Source: Scleromitrula shiraiana
Lineage: Eukaryota; Ascomycota; Leotiomycetes; Helotiales; Sclerotiniaceae
Direction of reading: 5' to 3'
DNA length: 64,000 nt
NCBI GenBank assembly: GCA_028455995.1
Contig: JABELC010000010.1
Location: 248,001 to 312,000 of the forward strand
Shown: in pieces, positions 42,973-56,277 of the stretch
Layout of the letters: every line of letters starts with the position of its first letter
Position numbering within the stretch: position 1 is the stretch's first letter
Made by a program: the position numbers and the translations under genes
Notes under the pieces: model-generated
Databases searched by the model: none
Seen by the model: the letters and a program-made list of their open reading frames with translations, nothing else
Told to the model about the DNA's origin: nothing

Positions 42973-45900
42973 ATGGTCAAGAAAGGACAGTCCTCCTCTA
43001 AAGGCGGGCCAAAACCAGGTACATCTGCAGGCAAGAAAGCCCCGCCAACGTCCACCACAGATGATAGTTTTATCGTATTCTCCAATTCCGATAAGGAACC
43101 AAAACAGAGGAAACCAGCAGGCCAGGGACAAGATGGGCCAGATATATTGGGAGAAGCGCCGAAGAGACCGGATGTAAAGAAATTGATTGGGGGGCAATCA
43201 TGGACGGGAAAATTGCCTGTCAATTTACTTTCGGAGCATTGTCAAAAGCAGAAATGGGAGAAGCCGGAATATACTATGGTAGGTATCTGCTGTGAACTGC
43301 CATTAAATCTTCCATAATTTACCTCCAAACAAGAGCAAGTACTTACTATCTATGATTTATAGACCAAGACCCCGGAAGGTTACTCTTCCATGGTAATCCT
43401 CAAAGCAAAAAATTCCAAAACCCAGGAGCTCGTCTCCCTAGCTCCTTTCAAATTACCCCCATCGCACAAACATCTCGCTGTCAAACCTACAGCGCTTGAA
43501 GCTCGACACTTCGCTGCTACATATGGACTCTTTCGGGTCAACAGCATGCGAAACATACATATGACCCTTCCGCCAGATTATCGAGACTTGTGGAAAGGGG
43601 AATTTGAGGTATTGAAGAAAGAAGATGTCAAGGAAGGGAAAGCATGGATGTACGAGGCCGACCCATTTGCGGCACTCAGAGAAAGAGAAGATGCAAAAGC
43701 CGCAATGGAAAAGAAGCGCAATGAACAACAGAAGGCACGGGAAAAGGCTATGAATACACCAGGTTCTGCACCAGGTGGTCCTAGTCTGGCTTTACGTGGG
43801 AATGGGAGCAATGGATCGACTGGGACAGGGGGAGGATCTCACAATAATATTCATAGAGGATGGACCAAAGTTCCAAAGGTTGAAATGGGAAAACGAACGC
43901 GAACTAAGGTCGAAAGCTTGGTACGACAAAACGCTGTCTGGAATCCGCATGATGTAAAATTGTCAGAATTTCAAAAACACTCGATTGTTAAAGAATTCAA
44001 GACTCTCGATTTTAGACAAAGTCATATCGAAGAAGCTGTGGAAATATGTAAAGATCGAGAAGAAACTCTTGAGTGGTTGCTTATCCATGTTCCGGAGGAT
44101 GACTTGCCACGATGGGCTTTACCTGAAGGTTATGTTGCTGGTATCAGCATGGCAAGCAGTGATTTAAAGCGTGAAGGTGCTATCAAGAGGCTAGCAGAAG
44201 CTGGGTATTCTCTAGATCTCTGCAAACAGATATTTGCTATCCACAATGATGAAGGGAAAGCAGCAGAGGCTTTGCAGCATATTCTCTTATCTAGTGGACA
44301 AGAAACAGAGCCTGTCCCAGAAGAAGATTCCTGGGACACAGAGGACTCGAAAGAATCCTCCGAAGAAATTTGGGAGGAAGAGATGACCAGTTTGCAATCT
44401 GTATTTGGAGAGCAATATTCACGTCCATCGAAAGACGTGTGTAGAATCAAAATCAAGCCCGCGAATCGTGGGACTAATATACCGGTGGAGCCCGTCATCC
44501 AGTTCCGACGATCCCAGGAATATCCCCGCAAAGTACCAGTTATATCTATACATGCTACCGTGCCCGCATATATTCGTTTGAGTATTATGAAACAGGCATT
44601 AACTCATGCGGTTGATACTCTACTTGGCGAGCAAATGCTGTTTTTCTTAATTGATTGGGTAGAACAGAATGTTTACAGCATTATCGAGCGACCTGGGAAA
44701 CTCAGTGATGTTTCGGCGGCTGCTTCGACAGTCAGTGAAATCCAACCAGTTCGAAAGAAAAGACAAAATGTTTCTAGGCATCCAAGACCTATTAAGTGGA
44801 TAACCAATGTAAGAAGTAAAGAAGATTGGACAAGTCGACAAATAAATCCAAAGTTACAGTCAATGATTCAAGGTCGTAAGACATTGCCGGCGTGGGAGAT
44901 GCGAGAGATTATCATTGATACCGTGAATTCACACCAAGTTACAATTATATCCGGAGAAACGGGTTCGGGTAAATCAACCCAGTCAGCACAGTTCATTCTG
45001 GACGATCTATATTCTCGCGCATATGGGGATTGTGCAAAGATTATGTATGTAGAAGTCTCCATTGTGTTTTGAAATTACTGACCCTATTTAGTTGCACACA
45101 GCCTAGGCGAATATCTGCGCTTGGTTTGGCTGATCGTGTAAGCGACGAACGATGCTCCGCAGTTGGCCAAGAAGTTGGTTATATTATAAGGGGAGAGTCG
45201 AAAGCATCCCCAAATACCAAAATAACTTTTGTGACCACTGGTGTACTGCTCAGGCGACTGCAAACTTCAGGTGGCAGTAGCGATGATGTTGTCGCATCTC
45301 TTGCTGATGTTAGTCATGTGATTATAGATGAGGTTCACGAAAGATCTCTCGATACGGATTTTCTCCTTGTACTCTTACGCGATGTTCTCAGACAACGCAA
45401 GGACTTAAAATTAATCTTGATGAGTGCTACCTTAGATGCTGGCATCTTCGAGGATTATTTCAAAAGTGGTGGTAAAGTTGGTCGAGTTGAAATCAGTGGT
45501 CGAACATACCCTGTAGAAGACTACTATCTCGATGATGTTATTCGCATGACTGGCTTCAATCCAGGTTTCAATGGAAGGCATCAAGAAGATAACGAGGAAA
45601 CATCTGGCATGGATGCAGATGTTGCAGCTGCCATTCAGAGTATTGGCATGAGAATAAATTACGACCTAATCTGTCAAACCGTCAAGGAAATTGATGCAGA
45701 ACTGACCCATCTGAAACAGGATGGCGGGATTCTTATCTTTATGCCTGGTACTATGGAGATCAGTCGAACTATAGACCACCTGAGATCGATACCTAACTTA
45801 CATGCTTTGCCATTACACGCATCCCTACAGTCTGCAGAACAGCGACGAGTTTTCCCTCACGCTCCACCTGGAAAAAGGAAGGTGGTAGTAGCCACAAACG

Positions 45901-47369
45901 TGGCCGAGACATCCATTACAATCGACGATATTGTTGCTGTTATTGATACAGGGCGCGTGAAGGAAACGAGTTATGACCCTCAGAATAATATGCGCAAGCT
46001 AGAAGAAGTCTGGGCATCGCGTGCTGCATGTAAGCAAAGACGAGGTCGAGCAGGTCGTGTGCAAGCTGGAAAATGCTACAAGCTTTACACGCGAAATGCT
46101 GAGAAGTCGAAGATGATGGAAAGACCAGAGCCTGAAATTAGAAGAGTACCACTAGAACAATTATGCTTATCAGTTAGAGCTATGGGTATCAAGGAAGTTG
46201 GATCATTTTTAGCCAGTGCAATAACACCACCTGAGAGTATGGCTGTTGATGGTGCTATGGATCTACTTGGAAGAATGGGTGCTCTTGATGGCGATGATCT
46301 CACGGCTCTTGGTAGACATCTTTCTATGATACCCGCTGATCTTCGTTGTGGTAAACTCATGGTCTATGGAGCTATGTTTGGCTGTCTTGACGCTGCAGTT
46401 ACTATTGCTGCTATTTTGACTGTCAAATCGCCCTTTGTTTCACCTCAAGAGAAAAGGGAAGAAGCTAAAGCTGTTAGAGCAAAGTTTGCAAAGAATCAAG
46501 GAGATTTAATTGGAGATTTACGAGCTTTCGAGGAATGGTTCGAAATGCTGAACAACCGAAGGTGACCTCACTAGTGATTGTATAAACATGGAATCATGCT
46601 AACATATCTATCTACAGCTATCGTCAAGGAGAGATTCGAAACTGGTGTAACGACAACTTTTTGTCTTATCAGACGTTGAACGACATATCCTCTAACCGAA
46701 CACAATATCTAACATCTCTTCGTGAGATTGGGTTCATTCCATCTTCCACTGCACTATCTCCATCTCTCTCTGCCAAGTCCTCCAACAATGCACTCATCCG
46801 TTCCCTTTGCGCTGGAGCCTTCAATCCTCAACTTGCACGTATCGACTTTCCTGATAAGAAATTCGCTGCATCAGTGTCCGGCGCCGTCGAATTAGACCCA
46901 GAGGCAAAAACAATCAAGTATTTCAACCAGGAAAATGGAAGAGTCTTCGTCCATCCAAGTAGTACTATTTTTGATGCGCAAACATTCCCAGGAAACTCGA
47001 AGTATATGAGTTATTTTAACAAAATGGCGACCAGTAAAGTATTTATTAGAGATTTAACGCGTATGTTCCCTTTCTCTCTACCAATGCGATTTGGATGTCA
47101 ACACTAACATACCAAAAGCATTCAATGCATACACAGCGCTTCTATTCTCCGGACCCATCACATTAGACACACTAGGACGCGGTCTTCTTGTCGATGGCTG
47201 GTTACGTCTCCGTGGTTGGGCTCGTATCGGTGTTTTGGTTAGTCGGCTCAGAGGAATGCTGGATGATGTTTTGGCTAGGAAAATCGATGAGCCGGGTTTG
47301 GATCTTAGTGGGAATGAGATCGTGGAGGTGGTGTTGAGGTTGGTCGAGTTGGATGGTATGGATCAATAA
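42973..47369 (+). CDS. DEAH-box RNA helicase, DHX57/DHX29-like (Ucp12 type)
   Basis: Five exons close in phase: 42973-43278, 43363-45044, 45092-46561, 46618-47060 and 47119-47369 (1,383 aa). After a basic low-complexity N-terminus comes a UBA-like segment (about residues 300-350, SHIEEAVEICKDREETLEWL) and an RWD-like domain (about 437-560, beginning EEMTSLQSVFGEQYS). The helicase core has GETGSGKST near 635, CTQPRRISA, DEVHERSLDTDF near 742, SATLDAG, LPLHASLQ, TNVAETSITI and QRRGRAGR. HA2 (LGRMGALDGDDLTALGRHLS) and OB-fold regions complete the C-terminus. UBA-RWD-DEAH is the order in DHX57, yeast YLR419W and fission-yeast Ucp12, which are linked to ribosome or mRNA function. The closest paralogue cannot be fixed without alignment, so no symbol is given. 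Confidence 0.93.
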
Positions 47370-47733
47370 GGCTTCGGGAAGGTAGGGAGAAAGAATGCAT
47401 GAGATACTCTCGTTTTGCTTGCTAGAGGCTATGAAATATATCTTTAACCATCTCCATTGGATCTTGAAGAGTGATTGGAACTTTCATGGGGTGCTATTAA
47501 CACGTCCAGCTGCGCGCCCTTTTGTAACAAGCAAGGATAGCGAGGCTTTGTTGCTCACAGCAATTTGACTAACACTTCTGAAGTATATAGACAATGTTCT
47601 TCCACTTCTCATATTATCCGATTTTTTGGCATATTTCCCCTCTGTTCTGCTACTCTTACAACTCGACAGCCTCACTTCCTTCTTACGTCCTGGTCAATTC
47701 GCCCTAAGCCGCCGTCTTTAACGCATCGCCCTC
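47370..47733. other. Intergenic, no supported gene
   Basis: Spacer between the helicase and the first C2H2 gene. The frames at 47484-47675 and 47565-47801 are without domains. Confidence 0.45.
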
Positions 47734-48822
47734 ATGCAATCAACAAGCCACTACAACGTTCCTTCAGACGAAATGGACCATTTGGATACTTCAAATCCTG
47801 ATCTCGGACTGCAACCCTACCTCTTTGAGGGCTTTGGGGACGGTCTTGAGGATGGGTAGGTTTTTTCCCTCGGCTTCATAACGATTCATAGGATATGGGC
47901 ACTTCACGAAATCTCACCTGCATCATTGCTACGCCTCGATCCTCTTCAATTGATTCAGGTGCAGGGTACCGCGGTCTCTAGCTTTGGGCTGAGAACGTTC
48001 TCAGTCCTTCCTGTAGGTCTAAATAGCTAGAACATTAGCGACTCTTACACTGCCGATGTTTTCTAACTCCCTGTCAATGCTATCAACAGTGCCCTCTACC
48101 TCTCGGCCGACCAAGCGAATTCACCTGTGGGCCTTGATAACCGAAATTTAGACTATAGCGCTACTTTTAATCATTCTCTTGAACTCTACTGGACTCCTTT
48201 TAGTCTTGACGATCGTCATGCGGTTAGTTCACCCACCCTGGGTTCACATGCTCTAACGACCGTACTTGAAAATGGCATGACTTTCGGTACTGGTATGAAT
48301 AGTATACCTTGTGTTAGTTCCGGTCGTTGTGAGTTTGACTCGATCACAGGCTATGCTTCTGGTCCGTTGTTACAGCCTGCAACATTCGGTACCAGCTCCG
48401 GTATGAGCCAATATGGAAACAATCCTGTATTGAACATTGTAGGACTTAGGCTTCCGCAAAATGAAGACGAAGTCGTAAGTCAGATCACAAATCCAAACGG
48501 CTTGAACGATATCAACAGCAATAACGATATCGTATCAGGAACGAAATTCCTGACTGCGGCAGTTGCTCCTGCCTCTACTCTTCAATATACCTTGCCTCAG
48601 CCTCAACCTCAATTTCAACCCACCGGTACCCGTGTCTCATGCACCCTTTGCCCCCAAACATTCGCTCGCCCATCCGATCGAACTCGTCACATGACCTCGA
48701 TCCACCGCATTGGACGTGTTCTCCATCTCTGCCACGTGCCGGGATGTTCTAAGGGACAAGGAGCTGGATATAGCAGAAGGGATAAGCTTCGCGAGCATTC
48801 GAGGAAGGCTCACGGGTTGTAG
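47734..48822 (+). CDS. C2H2 zinc-finger protein
   Basis: Exons 47734-47855 and 48090-48822 join in phase 2 (GTAGGT donor, ATCAACAG acceptor), giving 284 aa. The N-terminal ~215 residues are Asn/Ser/Pro/Gln-rich, with no domain. The C-terminus has a classical finger (CTLCPQTFARPSDRTRHMTS...H) and a second, longer one (CHVPGCSKGQGAGYSRRDKL...H) ending at the stop. It is probably a DNA-binding transcription factor. The 234-nt intron is longer than its neighbours, so an unrecognised micro-exon is possible. Confidence 0.75.
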
Positions 48823-49611
48823 TTCATAAAAGTATGAATGTATTTAGTGGGAGCTTTTCTTGAGTGATTTGCATGGTATTTACATCGAGAAGTACATGAA
48901 TCGAGATGTGGAGTGAAGGAGATGTTTAGGGATTTATTTCCGTTGTTGTTCTGTCACGATCTTTTATGTTACCTGTTCCATGATCAAGATTAGGAGCAGA
49001 GGAGGAGATACTCAGGACTTGATTTCTGTTACTCTTTTGTTGCCATATATTTTGAGAATTTACTATTTTCGTATTCCGTTTATCTTCAAGTGATGTAAAG
49101 ATTCAATGCGTATGTAACGTGCCCGTGTATCTGCAACTTTTTGTTTGTTGTTCCTGAAATAAAACTTCGCTCTACTACAACTTATACTGGCAATACTAGA
49201 GCACCTTCAGAGTATAGTTTGTTATGAGATCACTGAAGGGTGCATGTGCTCATCACGCTTATAATCTCGTCCCCAAAGGAGGCGAGCGTGATGAACCACC
49301 AATACGCTAATGACAAGAGGAAATAGGAAGGAGGAAGGCACTGATGATTAGCACTCTCAATATTTTATCTTCGATTCTCTACTTTCTCATTCGTATTTCT
49401 TTACGCAAGTTTTGCATTCAATATTACAGCATCATCAATCCAGAGTTTTAATTGTCGCTCTTTTCTCACACAACTAGCGACTGGTCATCCCCTATATCAT
49501 TTTAAGCCAATATATCAGATAATATGAATAGAGAAGAATTATTGACTATTTTTGGTGATCTTTTGTATTTTACCCTTCCCCTCAACACCATTAATTTCTC
49601 TGTAATCGGAT
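48823..49611. other. Intergenic between two C2H2 genes
   Basis: AT-rich; frames at 49502-49706 in other phases overlap the start of the next gene and look random. No RNA gene or repeat. Confidence 0.45.
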
Positions 49612-50427
49612 ATGGAGAGATTGTTGAGGTCGAAACCCCATTTTCAACCCTTTTACAGCAACGGGTCCCAACCACAAGAGTCTTCACTTCCATCTATAGG
49701 AAATAAGGAATATACAAATAGCACGCAAGACCTCGTGGGGCACTATCTTAACTTCGGCCCAATTGATCGCATACCAGCTCCTATCATACGCAATGGTTCT
49801 GTGTCTGTATCACCCGCCTCGTCTACAGCTCCCGTCGCCGCTACCATACCTGCCATAGCAACCCCCATTCCCACCACCACCTCCACGTCATTCACGTCAT
49901 CCTCGGCATATCATCTTCCACGCCAATATCCCACCGCAAGTCGCTTCCTTTGTATTCACCCAGAATGCAAAAAAGACTTTAGACGACTCGGACCCCGACT
50001 CTACCATATCAAATCACATACATCCCAGAATCTCATGAGAAGACGCTTTCGCTGTGAATTTGGATGCGCAACAACCTTCGCTAATAGGGCAAACCAAGTC
50101 CGCCATATCGCATCAGTGCATCGGCAAACCCAAAAATCTCAAGAAGTGGGAAGATTATTCTGTCCAATTATTGGATGTCGTTATACTGGGATAGAATTTT
50201 CCCATTCAGATAACCTTGTCAAACACTTAAAAGACACTCATAGATTTATTCAGGTTGGGGAAAGTTCTCAAAGACACGTTGGGGGTTCTGCAAGCAGACT
50301 AAGTCATGCTAGAAGCAGTGGCTCTACTGGGAATGATCATGAGAGTAATGATGAGAGTGATAATGAGAATAGGAATGTTCCATATCCAACCTTTACCACT
50401 ACATGCGCAGAATTAATTCAGCATTGA
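49612..50427 (+). CDS. C2H2 zinc-finger protein, three fingers
   Basis: A single exon of 271 aa. The N-terminal ~110 residues are Thr/Ser/Pro-rich (TIPAIATPIPTTTSTSFTSS). Then come three consecutive fingers: FLCIHPECKKDF...H...H, FRCEFGCATTFANRANQVRH...H and LFCPIIGCRYTGIEFSHSDN...H...H. The C-terminus is acidic/Asn-rich (NDHESNDESDNENRN). Fingers 2 and 3 with the R..L/V..H helices are typical of DNA binders. It lies directly downstream of another C2H2 gene on the same strand but shares little beyond the finger pattern, so a recent tandem duplication is not evident. Confidence 0.75.
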   Translation: MERLLRSKPHFQPFYSNGSQPQESSLPSIGNKEYTNSTQDLVGHYLNFGPIDRIPAPIIRNGSVSVSPASSTAPVAATIPAIATPIPTTTSTSFTSSSAYHLPRQYPTASRFLCIHPECKKDFRRLGPRLYHIKSHTSQNLMRRRFRCEFGCATTFANRANQVRHIASVHRQTQKSQEVGRLFCPIIGCRYTGIEFSHSDNLVKHLKDTHRFIQVGESSQRHVGGSASRLSHARSSGSTGNDHESNDESDNENRNVPYPTFTTTCAELIQH

Positions 50428-50731
50428 AAGAAAACCTCGCGCACAGTAAGAAGAATTGTTAGATAGTCAGATTCATGGTGTATTTCTCTGATTGGAAAAG
50501 GGTTTTCGACACTTCGTCGTCGTTTTCAGATAGCTCATTATTGCCCAGCGTTAACTTACATCATTGCCAAGTTTTTCCATAGCAGGTTTGATTGTATCGT
50601 TGATTTTAAGACATGAGGAAGAAATCAAGATACCTACGAGAACAAGCCAAATTGATTTGAATTCTAAATGGTAATACATCCAGCCCGAAAACATGCAATG
50701 AACAATAGAGAAACAAAAACAGTCTTGTAAA
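50428..50731. other. Intergenic between convergent genes
   Basis: Short 3'-3' spacer between the zinc-finger gene and the rhamnosidase gene. A minus-strand frame at 50551-50760 only extends antisense sequence. Nothing recognised. Confidence 0.45.
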
Positions 50732-53200
50732 TTACAGTTCGGCTGCCCGGCCATCGACATTGCTTAATCTCTCTCGTTCAAGCATTTCCACATGCGTGCG
50801 GAAATCCCACAGAACTCCATCGCTAGACTCACTCTTCCCAGGACCATCAACATAATTCATCTCCAAAGCCTCCCAATCCACAATTCCCGCTTCTCTTTCT
50901 TCAACCTCAGGTTTGACCCACTGGTCATCTATCACAAATCTATGTTCTAGTTCAGAGTTCCACTCTATCCAGTCTCTGTTTGCTTCTTTACCAAGCCACC
51001 TGAAAATCTTAACTGCACTTCCACCCGCGAAACGTTGCTCTTTACCGTACCAAGTAACTTCGCCACTTGATCTTTCGGGTGTTGAAGCCTCTAGGACCTC
51101 GATCTCAAAACCGGTAGATCGTTCCTTCATTAACACCAAACTAACCTCAAACTTCCCTAGCTTAGTAGCAAATCCACCTCGAGCATATTGCAACCACTTT
51201 GTAAGATGTGGTTCAATCTTCCATCGACGACCCAGAGGAGAAAGTAGTTTGATACCAAGAATCTCTTGAATCAGAACAGAATTGGGGCCAGTACTCCAAC
51301 CATGGGCGTGAGAATTACGCGCCGACGACCAATAAGCAGGATATTGAGCATCGCCATCTACCCGATAGCCTTCAGCGAGAGTGCTGTTTGTAAATCCAGG
51401 GCCATCTAACATATATCCCCACTGTAGCTCCATGAGTTCTACAGCTGCATCATAGTTACCTGCTGCACAGTGTCCAAGTAATTCCAACGATGTGGCGAAA
51501 GGAGAGATAGTGTTTGGGAATTCCGGTGCTGGGGCGCCATATTTACCCCAACGTTGTCTGAGGTTGTGTGAAACCTTGAGATGGCGCTTGTCTCTCAAGA
51601 ATTTGGAAAGTAGTATCCAGCTATTCCCATCTTGCGGAAGGACCTTTTCTGGTCCGTTGCAACCTCTACGACCAATGTTGTCGGCGAAAAGCCCATGGTC
51701 TGGACAGTAAAGTGTCTCGATGCCTTTCTGTAATCGAGCTCGAACTCTCATCCACTCATCCGCTTGACTTTTGTTGAAAGCATCAATCCATTTCGAACAC
51801 TCAACGCTTTTTATCAAAACATCATACAGTATAGTCGATGCCTCAAGGTTGTGCCCGGTCATTCCGGGTCGTAACCAATCAGCCGTTGATGATACATGCA
51901 GCAAGTTGTACTCATCCACCTTGCCAATACTGACTTCTAAAGCTTTGATATACGCAGACCACCTCATCTCTAGCCACTCAATATCGCCCGAAAATAGTAC
52001 GTAGTTATACACTCCTAATAAAGTGTGAAGATGGTAGGTATCACTAAACTGCCCGAAAGACATCGGAGGTCCAGCATAAGGAAGCGACCCATCACCATAT
52101 TGATGATCAAACAAAGTATCTAAAGCATTCCTCACCGCCAGCATATCATAAGTTGACACAGCTATGCCCGGCACAGCAATGGACATATCTCCCGGCCAAA
52201 CCATCCTATCACGCTTTGCTCCATCAGTAGTAACTGCCGTGCCGTTTGATACTGTGAAATTCGAATACCAGGATCCTGTTGGAGACTTGTTGTGGTCTAC
52301 GTTGCGGTTGACATCGATAAGTGCGGAGCCCTCCTTCGGGTCAATAGTCGATAATTGTAATGTCCAAGCCCCGCTATACCAGATTCGGTTGAGCAATAGG
52401 CTTGAACTTTCGAAATACCCCGTGTACGCCCTGCCATTTGTGTTCGAGGGGAAAGCTGTGCAATTAACCCAAACCGATGATATTGAGACTCTTGGTTTAG
52501 GTTTCGACTGACCCAATCCAAGAATTTTCTGGCCAACAGCAGACCATGACACTTTCTTCTCGTCTGGTATAAATAAAGTCAAATATTTGAAGCCGCCTCT
52601 GATAAAGTCGTTTCCAACACATTTGATCCCTGTTTTAGTTATTGGGAGAGATAAGGGAAGATCTCTTTCTTGTCGGTCGGTAGTAGCATCAGGTAAACGG
52701 CCTGTAAATGCCGGGGATTCGGAATAGGTTAAAACGAGAGAAGGGTCGCCTTTCACGGCATCAATATCGAAACAAGTCCTGCATAGTAATTAGCCCCCAG
52801 AACCAAGTGGGCCCGATGGGAACACAAACCTCCCCGCAATGTTCTCGGCAAATTCGAGTGTGACAAGACCTCCAGGACCGAGTGTTATAACTTTCCTGCC
52901 ACGATCATCTCCTGTGTGTAAGACATCACCCTCTTGTTTGTATATGCCAATTGGTGTAATGGCAGACTTATTGGCTGGAGCTTTGATATAATTCTCCCAC
53001 TGCAGAACCGAAAAATCAGTACGGCTTCTCAATTAAATCCGAAAAGCGAGAAAATGCCACAAACTTCACAATAAAATACCTACAGGACCAGGAAAAATCG
53101 TATCCTTTGGCAAATTTTCATAGTCAGGTCCATCATATCGTGCCAGCACGAAAGGCAGTACCAGAAAAAGTATACAAGAAGAAGCTAAACTCAAGCACAT
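50732..53200 (-). CDS. Secreted alpha-L-rhamnosidase-like glycoside hydrolase (GH78 type)
   Basis: Exons 53200-53084, 52999-52830 and 52778-50732 close in phase (777 aa). The signal peptide is MCLSLASSCILFLVLPFVLA, which sets the start at 53200 rather than 53275. The N-terminal beta domain holds FPGPWENYIKAP and LEFAENIAGR. The (alpha/alpha)6 barrel contains ESSSLLLNRIWYSGAWTLQL, KRDRMVWPGDMSIAVP (the acidic active-site region of the family), DHQYGDGSLPYAG, NLLHVSSTADWLRPG and SSARNSHAHGWSTGPNSVL (conserved HGWSTGP). A C-terminal beta sandwich follows. The enzyme would release terminal rhamnose from plant pectin or glycosides outside the cell. Putative N-glycosylation sites (NCT, NFT, NGT, NST) agree with secretion. 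Confidence 0.9.
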
Positions 53201-53583
53201 GGTTGAGATGTGTGAGAGGTGGATACTGGTCGTCGTTGAATCTGGGGCTGATGTGGGGGATCGGCATATATGCATGACTAAGCGTACTCTGAATCATTCT
53301 GGGAATCTCACCATAGGCTAGGAGCTAATATACCGCTAATTTCTTTTGTTTGTATATAAACAGAATTTCTATAGAAGAGTTTCTTTTCCTGCTTGGATTT
53401 ATTTATCCTCGGTGAGCTCAATTCAGTTGCCTAGGATTATCTTACGCTCACAGAAAACTCTTGAAGCAAAAGAAACTTTTAATAAACTTTTTAATGCAGC
53501 TAATCTGCAGTCTAACCTTGCATTTCTTCGGCATATCGAGCGAGTAAAGCAAATAAACAATACAAGGACAAATGCGTGCAACC
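53201..53583. other. Upstream region of the rhamnosidase gene
   Basis: Lies between the rhamnosidase start and the 3' end of the Hsp70-like gene on the same strand. Plus-strand frame 53346-53651 has no domain. No clear regulatory repeat. Confidence 0.45.
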
Positions 53584-56277
53584 CTACGCGGTTCCAGCCT
53601 CAAATGCAGCAGCAATCGGAATTTGTGAACTTTCCAGCACCCTTCCGTTAGTTCGAGCCTCCCATCGCAGATCTCTTCCTTCAACTAGAGCCACCAACTC
53701 GTAATCAACTCGATAGTGTGGCTCTCCCTGCTCACCGCGTTGAGGATAGATTGGCTTGAAATTTGGGTCTTTCTTTAGGAATGTCATGTCGGTGACGATT
53801 CTCCCGGCGAGTTGAATGCCTGGATAGTTCTTCTCAGTTTATATTTCGATTTCTTAGAGTTTATGACTTACCTCTATTTTCCTGGTGGTGGCGTGGGTAA
53901 TGTGATGATGTTACTCTGTCGGAAATATAAAGTAGTTCCTCGCATAAAAGCTTTTCCTCGTCCAAATTAAAGATATGATAAGTTGGGAAAGGCTCAAACT
54001 TATGATTTATTGGTATAGTTTGGCCCTAAAAATAATCAGTATAAGTTATTTTACGTCCGATGTTTCTCTCTAGCCTACCTTGGTCATGAAATACTCGATT
54101 GTTACCACATAAGTTTCGCCGTCAATTGGATTGTCTTTTTTGTCCTCATGAGTAGCTTCTTTATGTTTTGGATATTCCCCGTATAGCTCCTCACGCAGAA
54201 ATCCATAGCTTGACATAGAAATACGATTAGGTCCATTCTGTTTGTTGAGTGCTCGAATGACTGCTCCAGATGATACTGCTGTTACTCTTTGATTATGGAT
54301 CAGCCATCAGTATGTCATTTAGTGTGTATCTTGACTCACGAGCCATCTTCATCAACACAAAGGCTCATTTCGTAGTTCAAGGCTTCAGACTTGCGACCAA
54401 GATACTGCTTGAAATGACTGCGTAGAGCAGGGGACTCCCCAAACCCTCCAGTAAGGAATACCTTCTAATCTGATGTTAGTGATTGGGGTTATATGTACAA
54501 GATTGTGCCAACTACCTTGACTACCAAGCGTTTCTTCCTAGCTTGCTCCACTTGTTTATCGAGAGCCGCTTCAACTCTTTCTAGCAGAGGTTGGAAAATC
54601 TTTATGTAATCGGAACTGCGAACGGAAAATCTTCTCAGTAACCATAGACAAATCAAACATACTTTTTTCACTGAATAAGTAGTTTACTCACTTGTCTAAG
54701 ATCAGAAAATTCGGGGCGAAGCGCTTCGGTTCAGAGCCTTTACGATCAACTTGTCCATCTCCTTTAAGGCCTCGTATATAGATTCTGTCCATACATTTTC
54801 TACTCAAATCTACCCGTCTCTTCAACCTATCCTCGAATTCTGGAATCAGATGATCGATAATGTCGTCAAGAGACTCTCCATTATCTGTCAGATACACTTC
54901 ATCGCGGAGTCGTCGCTTTAATAATGACCTATAATTATCGTTCAAGTAACTGCTTCCACAGTTATCGCCTATAAATAGTCAGTCTTGGTCTAATATCATG
55001 AGATGTTCCGTACCTCCAGGCTCAACCTTTTCATCCTTAAGTCTTAAAGGGTAGCTGTTTGCAACTCCATATGTAACCATATCCACAGTCCCCCCACCAC
55101 AATCAGCAATGATGAAGTTCTCACCTGGCTGTGAATGATGAGCCTCTTTCCGAATATTAAGGGCTTTAGACATACCAGCATCTTAGACGAATTAGCAAGA
55201 AGGAAGGCTGCAGCCGCTTCTGGTTCGGATATGATGAAAATACTATTCACTCTACCATTATTAGAGAGATCAAATTTCGTCGCTCTCATTGCTGCTTCTG
55301 CTGCTGTCTGCAAAATTCGTGAAGCTTTTGGTGACCCTGTGAACCATGGTAAGTAGATATACCAAATAAAGTACTTGTAGTAAGATTCACAACCCAATAG
55401 TCAATGATGAACGCTGAAAAAGTACGAGCTACTTACAGATAGCTGGAACAGTCAAAACAAGCTCTACAGGGCAGAGGCTTGTGAATCCGTGAAACTTCTC
55501 GAGTTGCATTCTCGTATGTTGAAAGACTTTGACAAGGAAATCCATAATCACGTCAAGTACCCGCCATGTATCAGGACGGCCTTTTACACCCCATTCCCTG
55601 ATAATTTCCTCCGAAATTAACTCATTCAATGTCTTTTTGAGTTCATTGCGGTGGTCATGGGTATAATCTGTCTTCACTACCATGAGTTTAGGTCTCTTCA
55701 CAATGCGATCTTGGCTTCGTGAGATTTTGGTAGTATGCGATGCATACAAAACATCATAACCCCAAAGATAGGCAGAGCTTTCATCTGTCAAGTGGTTGTG
55801 TGAATCTTCGACAGCGTTGCCATCATTGTCTGCGAGCGGATGGCGTGTTTCGGTAGGATCATATAGATATTCTTCGAATGGCGAGTTTTTGTCATCATCT
55901 TGTGGCTCGCGGTGGAGAGGCTGAGATGCATACCAGCTCTCTGTTGGTAGCTGCTTACGTTCCTTGGATGCTTCACCGGGCCAGGCACCGATACTGAAAA
56001 CTTCCCCATGTTCTACGTGTAGATCATCATCATTGAGTCCATGAATTGAATAAGACACAGAAGTAAAAGTGGTGCCGTAATCTAACGCTACAATGTATTT
56101 CTGCAAGATTTCTCCTCCAAGAGCGAGAGAAGCTGCTTTGGCAAGGTCTCTGTGAGAGTTTGTATTGAACTGTCCTCTCATGGGCATATTTTGAGAATGA
56201 CTCTTTCCTTTGGACTTCTGAACTCGATTATCGGCATTCTCAGAGGCTTTCCCGGTAGTTCTTGAGGGCCTTGCCAT
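53584..56277 (-). CDS. Hsp70-like ATPase (HSPA12-type), unit A
   Basis: Nine exons close in phase: 56277-55437, 55336-55176, 55128-55014, 54968-54692, 54615-54516, 54464-54340, 54286-54079, 54025-53872 and 53819-53584 (738 aa). Actin/Hsp70-fold motifs are intact: YIVALDYGTTFTSVSY (phosphate 1, near residue 66), ISEPEAAAAFLLA, FIIADCGGGTVDMVTYG (phosphate 2, near 345) and KVFLTGGFGESPALRSH (adenosine, near 503), plus SSGAVIRALNK. The classical Hsp70 substrate-binding domain is absent; the C-terminal ~170 residues form a separate domain with VRV-like strands (MTFLKKDPNFKPIYP, YELVALVEGRDLRWE). A 60-residue basic N-terminal extension precedes the ATPase fold. Start 56277 has an AAAATGG context; 56304 is an alternative. 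Substrate and role are unknown. Confidence 0.88.
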
